Below are positions 1-7,022 of a stretch of DNA of 20,157 bases, in pieces. Within the stretch, counting starts at the first letter, position 1, and each line of letters starts with the position of its first letter. The DNA is from Lentihominibacter faecis (GTDB lineage: Bacteria > Bacillota > Clostridia > Peptostreptococcales > Anaerovoracaceae), in the NCBI RefSeq assembly GCF_014306095.1, contig NZ_JACRWC010000036.1, positions 1 through 20,157 on the forward strand, read 5' to 3'. The translations under genes were made by a program, and so were the position numbers. The notes under the pieces are model-generated. The model searched no databases, was not told the DNA's origin, and was given only the letters and a program-made list of their open reading frames with translations.

Positions 1-69
1 GAAAACAGCGTTTTTTCAAAAAATGAAAGAGGCTCTGAAATCCTTGGAGTATCCTCCACCCCAACATTT

Positions 70-543
70 TTAACAGAGCCATAAAAAGAAAACCACTGAC
101 GCAATGATACGTTCTGCCATGATGATGTCCCACTTCTGCCATATATTATAACAGAGAAATGCGGTAATGATAAGCTGATATATGGAAATCGGCAGATAAA
201 AGGATAAAAGATCGAAGCTGTAGATCATGCAGATCACTGCAAGAAGCAGCAGATACAGGGAAAAGCGGTACCAGTAGGTAGGCACCTTGATATGTGTATA
301 GGAATAAGATCCAAACAGGAGCAGGAGCAGGTTGAACATGTCTACGACCTTGCGAAGCTCCAGAAACAAATCGTTTGGGGATGAAAAAAAACAAAGCAGG
401 CAGAGCAGACTCATGGAATAGGCGATCCAGGAAAATCCCCAGTACTGCATGAATTTCTCCTGCTTGCGGGAAAAAATATAAAAGTACAGAGTCGAGGCTG
501 CAAAGGTAAAGAGTGCAATGAATACAAGCCAGCTGAAATACAT
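70..543 (-). CDS. Multi-TM sensor-like membrane protein, probably truncated by frameshift
   Basis: Reads 157 residues from an ATG with a good ribosome binding site (AGGGAGGA on the minus strand, 551-558, 7-base spacer). Nearly all hydrophobic: membrane segments near residues 4-22, 35-53, 68-80, 92-110, 113-134 and 143-156. The layout and the N-terminal style (a hydrophobic helix, then basic FSRKQEKFMQYWGFSW, then another helix) resemble the membrane sensor half of clostridial diguanylate cyclases or histidine kinases; that is recognition by pattern only. The stop at 70-72 falls inside the last helix (VVFFLWLC), and both other minus frames stay open from about base 83 to the window edge. A one-base loss in the T5 run at 84-88 would let the chain continue as YGSVKNVGVEDTPR. 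So this is either a broken gene, a sequencing error, or a short membrane protein. Divergent from the symporter at 626. Confidence 0.6.
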   Translation of the reverse strand: MYFSWLVFIALFTFAASTLYFYIFSRKQEKFMQYWGFSWIAYSMSLLCLLCFFSSPNDLFLELRKVVDMFNLLLLLFGSYSYTHIKVPTYWYRFSLYLLLLAVICMIYSFDLLSFYLPISIYQLIITAFLCYNIWQKWDIIMAERIIASVVFFLWLC

Positions 544-625
544 AATAAAATCCTCCCTGTTGTTTATTATAGCTTAAAATTATGGTAGAATAAAGCGAAA
601 ACCACGGGGAAGGTAAGAAAAAGAA

Positions 626-2098
626 ATGATCACGAACGCTGTCAGGCTGCTGATTATCTGCGTATTTGCGTTTGTCCCTCTTCTTTTAGGGGAATTCGCG
701 CGCAACAAGGCGGTAAACAATACCAATGATTTTATTCTTCAGGGACGAAAACTGAAAACGTTCCCTATGTACGCGACGATTTTTTCGACCTGGATGAGCA
801 TATTCGCATTTATCGGCGCGATCGCATATTTCTACGAGCAGGGACCGATCTATATGACGACGGTAGGATGGGACGCGCTGTTTGCCGTGCTTTTTATCCT
901 GCTGGGACGCAGGATCTGGCATTACGGCAAAGTGCATAACTATATGACGCCGACAGATTTTTTTGATGATATTTACGATTCGAAGAAGCTGAATGTGCTG
1001 GTGACGGTGGTAAGCATCCTGAGTACGATGGTGTATCTGCAGGTGCAGATCGTAGGAGGAATACTGGTTATGAATGTGGCGACCGCCGGTGTCATTTCCT
1101 CTTATGTAGGCGGCATCATTTTTTTCTCGATCCTGGTTATTTATCTGTGGGCCGGCGGTCTTCGCGCGGTTGTAATGACGGATATTTTTTATGGTATTTT
1201 GATCGTTCTGGCTATTGTGTCGTCAGGGTGTTACCTTATGCACGTAGCCGGCGGGGCAGACCAGGTTTTCCCTGAGCTGATCGCCAAGGATCCTTCTTAT
1301 GTCTCCATGCCGGGAGAGGAAGGGCGTCATCGCGTGGTTCTGTGGATATCCCTGTTCTTCATCGTTCCTATCGGAGCTTTTATGGGACCTCAGATCTGGA
1401 TCCGAAATTACGCGGCAGAATCGGAGAGAAACTTCAACATTATCCCGTGGCTGTTATGTCTGTCCTCTATTATATGTGTCGGAACCTTATTTGCAGGGAA
1501 CTCCGCGCTGGTGTTGACCGATCATGTGGACAATCCGGATTCGATACTGCTGACGCTTCTGCATCAGTATGCTGATCCGTTTTTCTATACTTTTGTGATC
1601 ATAGGAATCTACGCGACGATTTTTTCTACTGCCAATTCTCAGGTGCACGCTATTGCGGCAGTATATACCATTGACGTTCATAAAAGGTATATCAACCGGA
1701 AGACGCCGGAACGAAAGCTGGTGGATATCGCCAAGTGGACGGTGCTGATCGTTGCTCTGGTCTCCTACGTATTCATTATCATAGTGCCTCAGAGCATCTT
1801 CGATCTGGGGATCATCGCTCTGGGAGTGCAGGCACAGCTCATCGTACCGGTGGCAGGAGCTTTTTTCTGGAAGCGTTCTACAGCCAGTGCTGCTTATATG
1901 GGTATCCTCTCAGGCGAGCTGACATTTCTGGTCGGTCTGGTCTTAAGCGGCGGGCAGGATTCCAGCATCTGTGCGATTGCCGGTCTGATCGCAAATTTGT
2001 TCTTTTTTGTTATTATGGCGATGACGGATAAGCCGCGTATACGTGTATACAAGAAGATAGAGACTTATCGCAGAGAATACAAGTTAAAAAATTATTAA
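626..2098 (+). CDS. Sodium:solute symporter (SSS family)
   Basis: A 490-residue inner-membrane protein of usual length for the solute:sodium symporter family, which uses the sodium gradient to import small solutes. About 12-13 hydrophobic segments are visible. The family signature of two glycines, then Ala, Thr-Asp and Gly is present as GGLRAVVMTDIFYG at residues 177-190, and MTPTDFFDDIYDS (107-119) matches the loop found in pantothenate/proline-type members. ANSQVHAIAAVYTIDVHKRY near 337-356 is the conserved region that precedes the cytoplasmic arginine-rich loop. The start is supported by GGGGAAGG at 605-612. The substrate cannot be told from sequence. Codon use is ordinary and mixed (CGC, CGT, CGA, CGG and AGA for arginine), unlike the second symporter at 2475. 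No clear terminator with a U run follows; an inverted repeat lies at 2145-2184. Confidence 0.9.
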   Translation: MITNAVRLLIICVFAFVPLLLGEFARNKAVNNTNDFILQGRKLKTFPMYATIFSTWMSIFAFIGAIAYFYEQGPIYMTTVGWDALFAVLFILLGRRIWHYGKVHNYMTPTDFFDDIYDSKKLNVLVTVVSILSTMVYLQVQIVGGILVMNVATAGVISSYVGGIIFFSILVIYLWAGGLRAVVMTDIFYGILIVLAIVSSGCYLMHVAGGADQVFPELIAKDPSYVSMPGEEGRHRVVLWISLFFIVPIGAFMGPQIWIRNYAAESERNFNIIPWLLCLSSIICVGTLFAGNSALVLTDHVDNPDSILLTLLHQYADPFFYTFVIIGIYATIFSTANSQVHAIAAVYTIDVHKRYINRKTPERKLVDIAKWTVLIVALVSYVFIIIVPQSIFDLGIIALGVQAQLIVPVAGAFFWKRSTASAAYMGILSGELTFLVGLVLSGGQDSSICAIAGLIANLFFFVIMAMTDKPRIRVYKKIETYRREYKLKNY

Positions 2099-2110
2099 AA
2101 TGATAAAAAC

Positions 2111-2124
2111 GTTGAAATTTCAAC
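2111..2124. repeat. Perfect 14-bp palindrome GTTGAAATTTCAAC
   Basis: A perfect 7+7 palindrome in the gap between the two symporter genes, about 100 bases upstream of the promoter at 2214-2242. Its symmetry suits a dimeric DNA-binding regulator, but no regulator gene is nearby and the distance from the promoter is long. Could also be chance in AT-rich DNA. Confidence 0.4.
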
Positions 2125-2144
2125 AGATATATCGATTTATTGAG

Positions 2145-2184
2145 AGGCGAGTTTAGGCTGATTAAAACCAACTTAAACTCGCCT
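2145..2184. repeat. 11-bp perfect inverted repeat, 18-base loop
   Basis: AGGCGAGTTTA (2145-2155) and TAAACTCGCCT (2174-2184) are exact reverse complements. As RNA this would be a stable stem, and it lies 47 bases after the first symporter stop, so it may end that transcript. However the following bases (TAAATTAAATTAAAAAAATT) do not make a U run on the plus strand, so a factor-independent terminator is not convincing; an operator or mRNA-stabilising stem is equally possible. Confidence 0.5.
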
Positions 2185-2213
2185 TAAATTAAATTAAAAA
2201 AATTGTCGATTCC

Positions 2214-2242
2214 TTGAGAAAAGTCTGACAATTTGCTACACT
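2214..2242 (+). promoter_or_regulatory. Sigma-A type promoter for small protein and symporter 2
   Basis: TTGAGA (2214-2219), exactly 17 bases, then TACACT (2237-2242). Each hexamer matches the consensus at 4 of 6 bases or better. Transcription would start near 2249, giving a leader of about 50 bases ahead of the small ORF at 2302. Confidence 0.6.
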
Positions 2243-2301
2243 GATCGTGGAATTTATAACAAGATCATTTATTGATTCACATTTTGTAAGGAGGAAGTAT
2301 T

Positions 2302-2478
2302 ATGATTATAGGAATGCCTATCAGTACATTCTTAGCAATCCTGATCTGGCCGTTCGTCTACATCACGGCTGCCATCATCGACTACTGCGTCATGGCAAAG
2401 CAGGATGCACAGGTTGACGATTCGGAATTCGAAGATCACCTTGTAGCGGATGCCGGGAAGGAGGCGACTAAAGAATGA
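2302..2478 (+). CDS. Small one-TM protein translationally coupled to the symporter
   Basis: A 58-residue ORF, begins MIIGMPISTFLAILIWPF and ends GKEATKE. The ribosome binding site is excellent (AAGGAGGAAG at 2288-2297). Residues 5-30 form one hydrophobic helix; residues 33-58 are hydrophilic and acidic (DAQVDDSEFEDH). Its TGA overlaps the ATG of the following symporter by four bases (ATGA, 2475-2478), so the two are translated together from the promoter at 2214. By analogy, several symporter families have small membrane partners encoded just upstream (YhdT with PanF, DUF4212 with its symporter, and small symporter accessory proteins). I do not recognise this exact family; a role as a small subunit or stability factor of the symporter is inference from context and topology. 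Confidence 0.75.
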   Translation: MIIGMPISTFLAILIWPFVYITAAIIDYCVMAKQDAQVDDSEFEDHLVADAGKEATKE

Positions 2479-4058
2479 GAGTTGAAGTAATCGTACTTTG
2501 TTGCTACTTTATCGGTATGATCGCAATGGGGCTTTACTGGAACAGAAGAGCCAAGAGTTCAGAAGACTTCATGCTGGGCGGAAGATCCATGGGACCTCTC
2601 GTTACAGCACTGACCCTGCAGACTACCGCAATGAGCGGATTCATGTTCATGGGTGGACCTTCTGAAGCATACGCACTCGGATATTTCGCAATTTTCTACG
2701 CAGTAGGTGACGGTGCAGGCGGCATGATCAACCTGACCGTTCTGGGAAGAAGAATGAGAAGACTCTCCCAGCTGCTGGACGCTATCTCCCCGATCGAATA
2801 TCTGGAAAAGAGATACGAATCCGTACCTGTAAAGGTTATCGCTTGTATCATCTCCGTATTCGGACTTTCCTGCTACGTTCTGGGACAGTTCATGGCAACC
2901 GGTAAAACGCTGGTTACTCTGTTCGGATTCCCTCTTTCTGTCGGCCTCATCGTCGGCGTAACAGTAATCCTGTTCTACACATTTGTTGGCGGATACTTCG
3001 CAGTAGCATGGACTGACGTAATCCAGGGATTCATCATGATCGGTTCCCTGATTATCGTATTCGTTGCTACTATGATGAAGATGGGCTGGTTCACCGGTCT
3101 GAACGAGAAACTGGCTGCTATCGACCCGACTCTGCTGAGCGTATGGGGACGTGGCGACATATACGAAGGCGGCTATGGTGTAATCGCCGGCGCCGTAGGT
3201 ATTTACCTCATCGGTTACATGGGTCTGCCGCACAGTGTTAACAAGCACATGGCAATGGGCAGCCCGCAGGTAGCAAAGACTTCCGTAGTATACGCTACTA
3301 TCTGGACTCAGCTGTTCTGCTTCATCCCTTATTTCCTGGGACTGGCTGGACTGGTAATCTTCACAGCTAAACCTGAAGGTCTGATCAACGGTGACCCTGA
3401 ACTGGTAATTCCGTCCCTGACATCTCTGGAATTCCCTGGAGTATTCTCTGGCCTGATGCTGACAGCTATCATGTCTGCTATCATGAGTACAGTAGCTGCT
3501 CTGATGCTGCTGATCGCAACCATCGTATCCATCGACTTCTACAAGAGATGGCTCAGACCGGATGCAAGCGACAGAAGCGTAGTAATCATTTCCAAGGGAT
3601 CCATCGTCGTTGTTGGTATCATCGGTGTTACTATCGCGATCCTGAACCCGCCTGGAATCTTCAGCCTGATCGTAGATACATTCAGCTTCATGGGCTGCGC
3701 GTTCCTGCCTAGCTATGTATGCGCTGTATGGTGGAAGAAAGCCAATGCAACAGGTTCCGTAGCATCCATGATCGCCGGCGGTTTAGTCGTTCAGATCTGG
3801 GCACAGGCTGATCTGGCAGTTTCTACAGGATGTCACCAGTTCTTCGTAGGCGTTATCGCATCTACGCTGGCTATGATCATCGGAAGCAACTTCGGTAAAC
3901 CGACGAGCCCTGAAATGTGTGACCTGATGGAAAGAGCTAAGGGCAAGAAGATCGCTGTATCCAAGAAGGTACAGGTTGCTTCTTCCAAGCACCTCTCCAC
4001 AGAGAACAAGGCTATCACTCAGTTTGTATTCAGCAAGCAGGCTGCTCTGGCAAACTAA
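2475..4058 (+). CDS. Sodium:solute symporter, PutP/PanF-like, highly expressed codon use
   Basis: A 527-residue polytopic membrane protein of the SSS family. The signature GGYFAVAWTDVIQG is at 172-185. AIMSAIMSTVAAL near 331-343 matches the sodium-site helix; Ser338-Thr339 line up with Ser340-Thr341 of E. coli PutP. TTAMSGF at 50-56 lines up with the PutP helix that carries Asp55-Met-Ser57-Gly58, but here the aspartate position is Ala52, so it is probably not a true proline transporter. The C-terminal 60 residues are a basic, hydrophilic tail (AKGKKIAVSKKVQVASSKH). Start fixed by the ATGA overlap with the 58-residue ORF. Codons are strongly biased (arginine almost always AGA, alanine GCA/GCT, valine GTA, leucine CTG), typical of a very highly expressed gene and unlike neighbours. 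Followed by a clear terminator. Confidence 0.92.
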   Translation: MRVEVIVLCCYFIGMIAMGLYWNRRAKSSEDFMLGGRSMGPLVTALTLQTTAMSGFMFMGGPSEAYALGYFAIFYAVGDGAGGMINLTVLGRRMRRLSQLLDAISPIEYLEKRYESVPVKVIACIISVFGLSCYVLGQFMATGKTLVTLFGFPLSVGLIVGVTVILFYTFVGGYFAVAWTDVIQGFIMIGSLIIVFVATMMKMGWFTGLNEKLAAIDPTLLSVWGRGDIYEGGYGVIAGAVGIYLIGYMGLPHSVNKHMAMGSPQVAKTSVVYATIWTQLFCFIPYFLGLAGLVIFTAKPEGLINGDPELVIPSLTSLEFPGVFSGLMLTAIMSAIMSTVAALMLLIATIVSIDFYKRWLRPDASDRSVVIISKGSIVVVGIIGVTIAILNPPGIFSLIVDTFSFMGCAFLPSYVCAVWWKKANATGSVASMIAGGLVVQIWAQADLAVSTGCHQFFVGVIASTLAMIIGSNFGKPTSPEMCDLMERAKGKKIAVSKKVQVASSKHLSTENKAITQFVFSKQAALAN

Positions 4059-4117
4059 GATTTGAAAAGAGTACGGTATACATATGATGCCGATGCAATA
4101 AAGTGATAAATCATGCG

Positions 4118-4160
4118 ACAGACCTTCTGCAATGCTATTGACAGGAGGTCTGTTCTCTTT
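4118..4160 (+). terminator. Intrinsic terminator of symporter 2
   Basis: ACAGACCTTCTG (4118-4129) pairs with CAGGAGGTCTGT (4142-4153) as a 12-bp stem with one G-U pair and a 12-base loop, followed by TCTCTTT. It sits 59 bases after the stop codon. The -35 box of the next promoter overlaps its loop and right arm. Confidence 0.8.
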
Positions 4161-4167
4161 ATACAAT
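4138..4167 (+). promoter_or_regulatory. Promoter for the 211-residue unknown protein
   Basis: Perfect TTGACA (4138-4143), 18 bases, then TACAAT (4162-4167; 5 of 6). The -35 hexamer lies across the loop and right arm of the preceding terminator hairpin. A start near 4174 would give a leader of about 65 bases to the ATG at 4239. Confidence 0.6.
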
Positions 4168-4238
4168 AAGAATGTAAAAATGAAGAATAGAATTTAGACA
4201 GAAACGGATCGACGGAACTTTGGGAAAGGAATCAAAAC

Positions 4239-4874
4239 ATGATTGAAGCAAAAATTTTAAAACCGGGATATACACAAAAAGAGGCGCTGGTGCTGCTGTT
4301 TAACACGGACTCCAAGCTGGATCTGCTGGACATCGATGAGGTCTACTATCCATACGTTCGTCTGCGGTATCTGGTCACAGTGGGAAAAGGCCGCATCATG
4401 AAAAAGCTGAACAAGCTGTGTGACTGCATCATCGACCGTGTCTCAGGCTCCGTATATGAGACAGAAGGCGATCCGGAATTCGATTATGTTGAAATTCCGG
4501 AGGATGAAGCGCTGGAGATCCAGACGCCGCTCAATGAATGTTATGACACGGGTCATTCCTTTGCACTGAAGCAGTATATCAGCAAGGCGAAGCTGATGAT
4601 GACTCCTGAAATGCAGATCATCGAGGAAGATATTTTTTATAAGAAGTTCTATGTGGTCAAAGCGCGCGATCCAGAAGAATATACCTACTTTATTCTGGTG
4701 GACGCCGTAGACGGCGGCATCTCCGTTCTCGACCATGAAAAACATATCGAAGAACTGGCAAAGGAAGGACAGCTGGAAGAAGCCGAGCGCGTTCTGGAAT
4801 CCGTAGACGGCGACCACGAGCTGCTGGAAGAAATGATCGCGGAGAAAGAGGCCGAGAAACGAGAAGAGGAGTAG
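4239..4874 (+). CDS. Unknown acidic cytoplasmic protein
   Basis: A 211-residue protein I do not recognise. No signal peptide or membrane segment. It looks like a mixed alpha/beta domain (residues 1-175) with strand-like stretches EIQTPL, FYKKFYVVKA and YTYFILVDAVDGGISVLD, then a highly charged helical tail (176-211) that ends EKEAEKREEE. Start supported by GGGAAAGGA at 4221-4229, 9 bases before the ATG. It has its own promoter (4138-4167) and appears to be monocistronic. The stop (TAG, 4872-4874) is only three bases from the stop of the convergent transporter gene on the other strand, with no hairpin between them, so the two transcripts must overlap at their 3' ends. Confidence 0.75.
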   Translation: MIEAKILKPGYTQKEALVLLFNTDSKLDLLDIDEVYYPYVRLRYLVTVGKGRIMKKLNKLCDCIIDRVSGSVYETEGDPEFDYVEIPEDEALEIQTPLNECYDTGHSFALKQYISKAKLMMTPEMQIIEEDIFYKKFYVVKARDPEEYTYFILVDAVDGGISVLDHEKHIEELAKEGQLEEAERVLESVDGDHELLEEMIAEKEAEKREEE

Positions 4875-4877
4875 AGA

Positions 4878-5927
4878 TTACCACAGATTCATCACATGCT
4901 GCAGCAGAAGACTGACGCCAGTGATGCCGACCCAGCAGCAGAAGCCCAGAAGCAGCGGCTTGGTGCCGGTGCGGATCAGCTTGACGATGTTGGTGTTGAG
5001 TCCGATGGCGGCCATAGCGAGGACGATAAAAAACTTGCTCAGAGTTTTCAGAGGTGTGAAGATGTCGGCAGTGATCCCGGCAGCGGAGACGATGGTAGTC
5101 GCCACGGAAGCCAGAATAAAATAGAGAATGAACATCGGAAAGATCTTTTTTAAGGAAATGGATTTTTCTGATGTTTTTGTTTTGCGCATCTGTAAAAACG
5201 CCAGTCCCAGCGTGATGGGGATGATAGCGAGAGTTCGGGTGAGTTTTACGGTCACGGCTTTGTCCAGAGTGGCCGATCCGAGATGATAGAGAGAGTCCCA
5301 GGTTGCCGCAGTCGCCGTTACGGATGAAGTGTCGTTGACCGCTGTTCCCGCGAAGATCCCGAAGGCTTCGCCGCTGGTGGTGGAAAATCCCAGGAATGTT
5401 CCAAATGCCGGGAAAATCAGGGCTGCCAGTACGTTGAAGAAGAAAATGACCGAAATGGATTGTGCTACTTCTTCGTCGTCTGCGCCAATGACCGGAGCTG
5501 CTGCTGCGATGGCAGATCCTCCGCAGATGGAAGACCCTACTCCAATGAGGGTTGCAGTTTTATCCGGGATCTTGAACGCCCGTCGCAGGATCGCTGCCAG
5601 TAACAGTGCCGTGCAGATGGTTCCAACGATGATCGGCAGGGACTGTTTCCCTGTCTGCAGGATGACGGACAGGTTGAGACCGAATCCCAGCAGAACGACT
5701 GCGCACTGGAGCACTTTTTTAGAAACGAAGGTGATACCGCTTTTAAACGGATCCTTCTTTTTTAAAAACAGGGTGACGATCATGCCGATAAGGATGGAGA
5801 AGACCGGCCCGCCGACTACCGGGACGGCTTTGCCTAAAAACCATGCTGGAATGGCGATGGCCAGGCAGAGCAGAATGCCCGCTGTATTCTTTGCAAAAAA
5901 CTGCTGTAACGTACTTGTATGACTCAT
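4878..5927 (-). CDS. YeiH / UPF0324 family transporter (putative sulfate exporter)
   Basis: A 349-residue polytopic membrane protein with about ten hydrophobic segments. The family hallmark glycine-rich stretch [19 protein letters not shown], followed by [16 protein letters not shown], is present, as is [15 protein letters not shown]; both are typical of the YeiH family (PF03601), annotated as putative sulfate exporters though the true substrate is generally not proven. Start chosen at 5927 ([10 protein letters not shown]) because AGGAGG lies at 5940-5935 with a 7-base spacer; the reading frame continues upstream to 6062 but that extension has no RBS and is not hydrophobic in a family-like way. 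In many bacteria a LysR regulator is next to yeiH; none is seen here. A 20-base dyad (5962-5981) lies between the RBS and the upstream region and may be an operator. Confidence 0.88.
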   Translation of the reverse strand: MSHTSTLQQFFAKNTAGILLCLAIAIPAWFLGKAVPVVGGPVFSILIGMIVTLFLKKKDPFKSGITFVSKKVLQCAVVLLGFGLNLSVILQTGKQSLPIIVGTICTALLLAAILRRAFKIPDKTATLIGVGSSICGGSAIAAAAPVIGADDEEVAQSISVIFFFNVLAALIFPAFGTFLGFSTTSGEAFGIFAGTAVNDTSSVTATAATWDSLYHLGSATLDKAVTVKLTRTLAIIPITLGLAFLQMRKTKTSEKSISLKKIFPMFILYFILASVATTIVSAAGITADIFTPLKTLSKFFIVLAMAAIGLNTNIVKLIRTGTKPLLLGFCCWVGITGVSLLLQHVMNLW

Positions 5928-5942
5928 GAGTATGCCTCCTCG

Positions 5943-6408
5943 TAAAAATGCTGCTTTAAGCTTTGCAGAAATTCCTGCAAAATGCCATGCCTGACTATCA
6001 TAGCACGAGTTGGGGTAAAAGGGAAGATACGATGGGAAAGCGGTACGGGGAAAATACCCCAAATGAAAGAGAATAGCCTTTCGGAGGATATTTTGCAGGG
6101 AAAATATGGGACTTCATAAGGATGAATTTGCGAAATGTAAGAAAAAACGATCGGGTTTTACGACTGAACTATCCGTAGAAGGCTGTCGGAAGCGTAATCG
6201 GGGCATTTTTAGCTGTCGGGAAAAGAGTGGCGAAGTGAAAATTATCCGGGGAAGCCTTTAGAAATGGATTCGTGGTATTTTAAGCTGTCCGGGATTCAGA
6301 AGGTCCGTCATCGGGCAGTTTGACCTGGATGAACAGGGCGGCAAGAGAAGCAGAATTTGCTTCTGCAAAGACAACGCATACGATTTTAGCTTGATTTAAG
6401 TTTTCTTT
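5943..6408. other. Gene-free stretch between divergent genes
   Basis: No reading frame with a credible RBS on either strand. It contains the yeiH dyad (5962-5981), a 7-bp hairpin AGAAGCA-GAATT-TGCTTCT (6346-6364) without a U run, and the word GCTGTC at 6182, 6212 and 6284, each followed by C/G-rich bases. One plus-strand frame from 6121 has four stops over about 95 codons, about what chance gives, so a decayed gene is not supported. Confidence 0.5.
5962..5981. promoter_or_regulatory. Dyad TTTGCAG-N6-CTGCAAA in the yeiH leader
   Basis: TTTGCAG (5962-5968) and CTGCAAA (5975-5981) are perfect inverted repeats with a 6-base spacer, 35 bases upstream of the yeiH start codon on the minus strand. 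A possible -10 element TATGAT is at 6002-5997 (minus), so the dyad would fall right after the transcription start, a classic place for a repressor site. The matching -35 is poor, so the promoter itself is uncertain. Confidence 0.4.
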
Positions 6409-6423
6409 TTGTCGGAATTGTTG

Positions 6424-6435
6424 TACAATTACAAT
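6424..6435 (+). promoter_or_regulatory. Possible -10 elements (tandem TACAAT)
   Basis: TACAAT occurs twice back to back (6424-6429, 6430-6435), 28-34 bases ahead of the ATG at 6463. Upstream is a T-rich run with TTGTCG at 6409-6414, which is 15 bases from the second copy; no ideal -35 at 17 bases. Plausible but weak promoter. Confidence 0.35.
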
Positions 6436-6462
6436 AGAAGAACGAACGACTGGAGGAGTTTT

Positions 6463-6963
6463 ATGAGCAGAAATAAATTTATCTTACTGTTTGCAATTTT
6501 AGTCATCATTTATCTGGTTATGCCGAGTGAAGGGATTTATGGGTCGATCAAGGCGAATGTTATTCTGGCACTGCCGTTCCTCATGATAGGTGTGATCATT
6601 TATCTGTTTACTACGGTCATTGTTATGAGACGTGCATGGAGAAAGCTGGACAATAATGTGATCGACGATAATGTTATCGCATTCGCCAAGATCATGAACA
6701 TTTCCTTTGACGTAAAGCGGATGATGGGCGTGAACAATCTCCTCGATTTATACACGAAGGTCAATTTTTCGCGGCATGCATCCATGAAAGCGAAGGAGCT
6801 GCTGTATCAGGCTATGAGACGCAAGAGACTGGATGTACCGCCTCCGGGACAGGGTGTTTTCGACGGCAATGTGCCGGTAAAACCTGACCGGACCAACGCG
6901 GAAATCAAAGCGGCCAGAATCGAAGCTGCAGCTAAGGCTCGTAAGAGAAAGAACAAGAAATAG
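6463..6963 (+). CDS. Unknown two-TM protein with basic cytoplasmic tail
   Basis: A 166-residue protein, start chosen at the ATG 6463 (MSRNKFILLF) because TGGAGGAG precedes it at 6451-6458; the in-frame TTG at 6409 has no RBS. Two hydrophobic helices near residues 5-20 and 33-55, linked by a short loop (PSEGIYGSIKAN), put both ends probably in the cytoplasm. Residues 56-125 are soluble and mostly helical; the last 35 residues are rich in Lys, Arg and Ala (KAARIEAAAKARKRKNKK), which could bind nucleic acid or phospholipid heads. I do not recognise the family. It stands alone between the gene-free stretch and a good terminator. Confidence 0.75.
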   Translation: MSRNKFILLFAILVIIYLVMPSEGIYGSIKANVILALPFLMIGVIIYLFTTVIVMRRAWRKLDNNVIDDNVIAFAKIMNISFDVKRMMGVNNLLDLYTKVNFSRHASMKAKELLYQAMRRKRLDVPPPGQGVFDGNVPVKPDRTNAEIKAARIEAAAKARKRKNKK

Positions 6964-6970
6964 TACGTGG

Positions 6971-7000
6971 AGGCTCTGCATGATGTGGAGCCTTTCTTTT
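6971..7000 (+). terminator. Intrinsic terminator
   Basis: AGGCTCTGCA (6971-6980), loop TGA, TGTGGAGCCT (6984-6993): a 10-bp stem including two G-U pairs, followed by TTCTTTT. Lies 8 bases after the stop of the two-TM protein. Confidence 0.75.
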
Positions 7001-7022
7001 CTATGAAACAGGAGAGTGCAGT

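Noticed and set aside
2559..3248. 229-residue open frame on the minus strand
   Set aside because: Lies wholly inside the symporter gene; Ser/Cys/His/Gln-rich with no hydrophobic core or RBS. The long open frame is a by-product of the biased codons of the sense gene.
5329..5922. 197-residue plus-strand open frame
   Set aside because: Antisense to the YeiH-like transporter; Pro/Met/Arg-rich with no domain and no RBS.
5928..6062. Longer N terminus for the YeiH-like protein
   Set aside because: The added residues have no RBS, and an ideal RBS sits before the ATG at 5927; the extension would also cross the possible promoter and operator.
6121..6393. Decayed gene in the gap before the two-TM protein
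   Set aside because: One frame gives coding-looking bits but has about four stops in 95 codons, the number expected by chance, and no recognisable domain.
6409..6462. TTG start for the two-TM protein
   Set aside because: No RBS before it, and it lies upstream of the likely -10 elements; ATG 6463 has GGAGG at the right distance.
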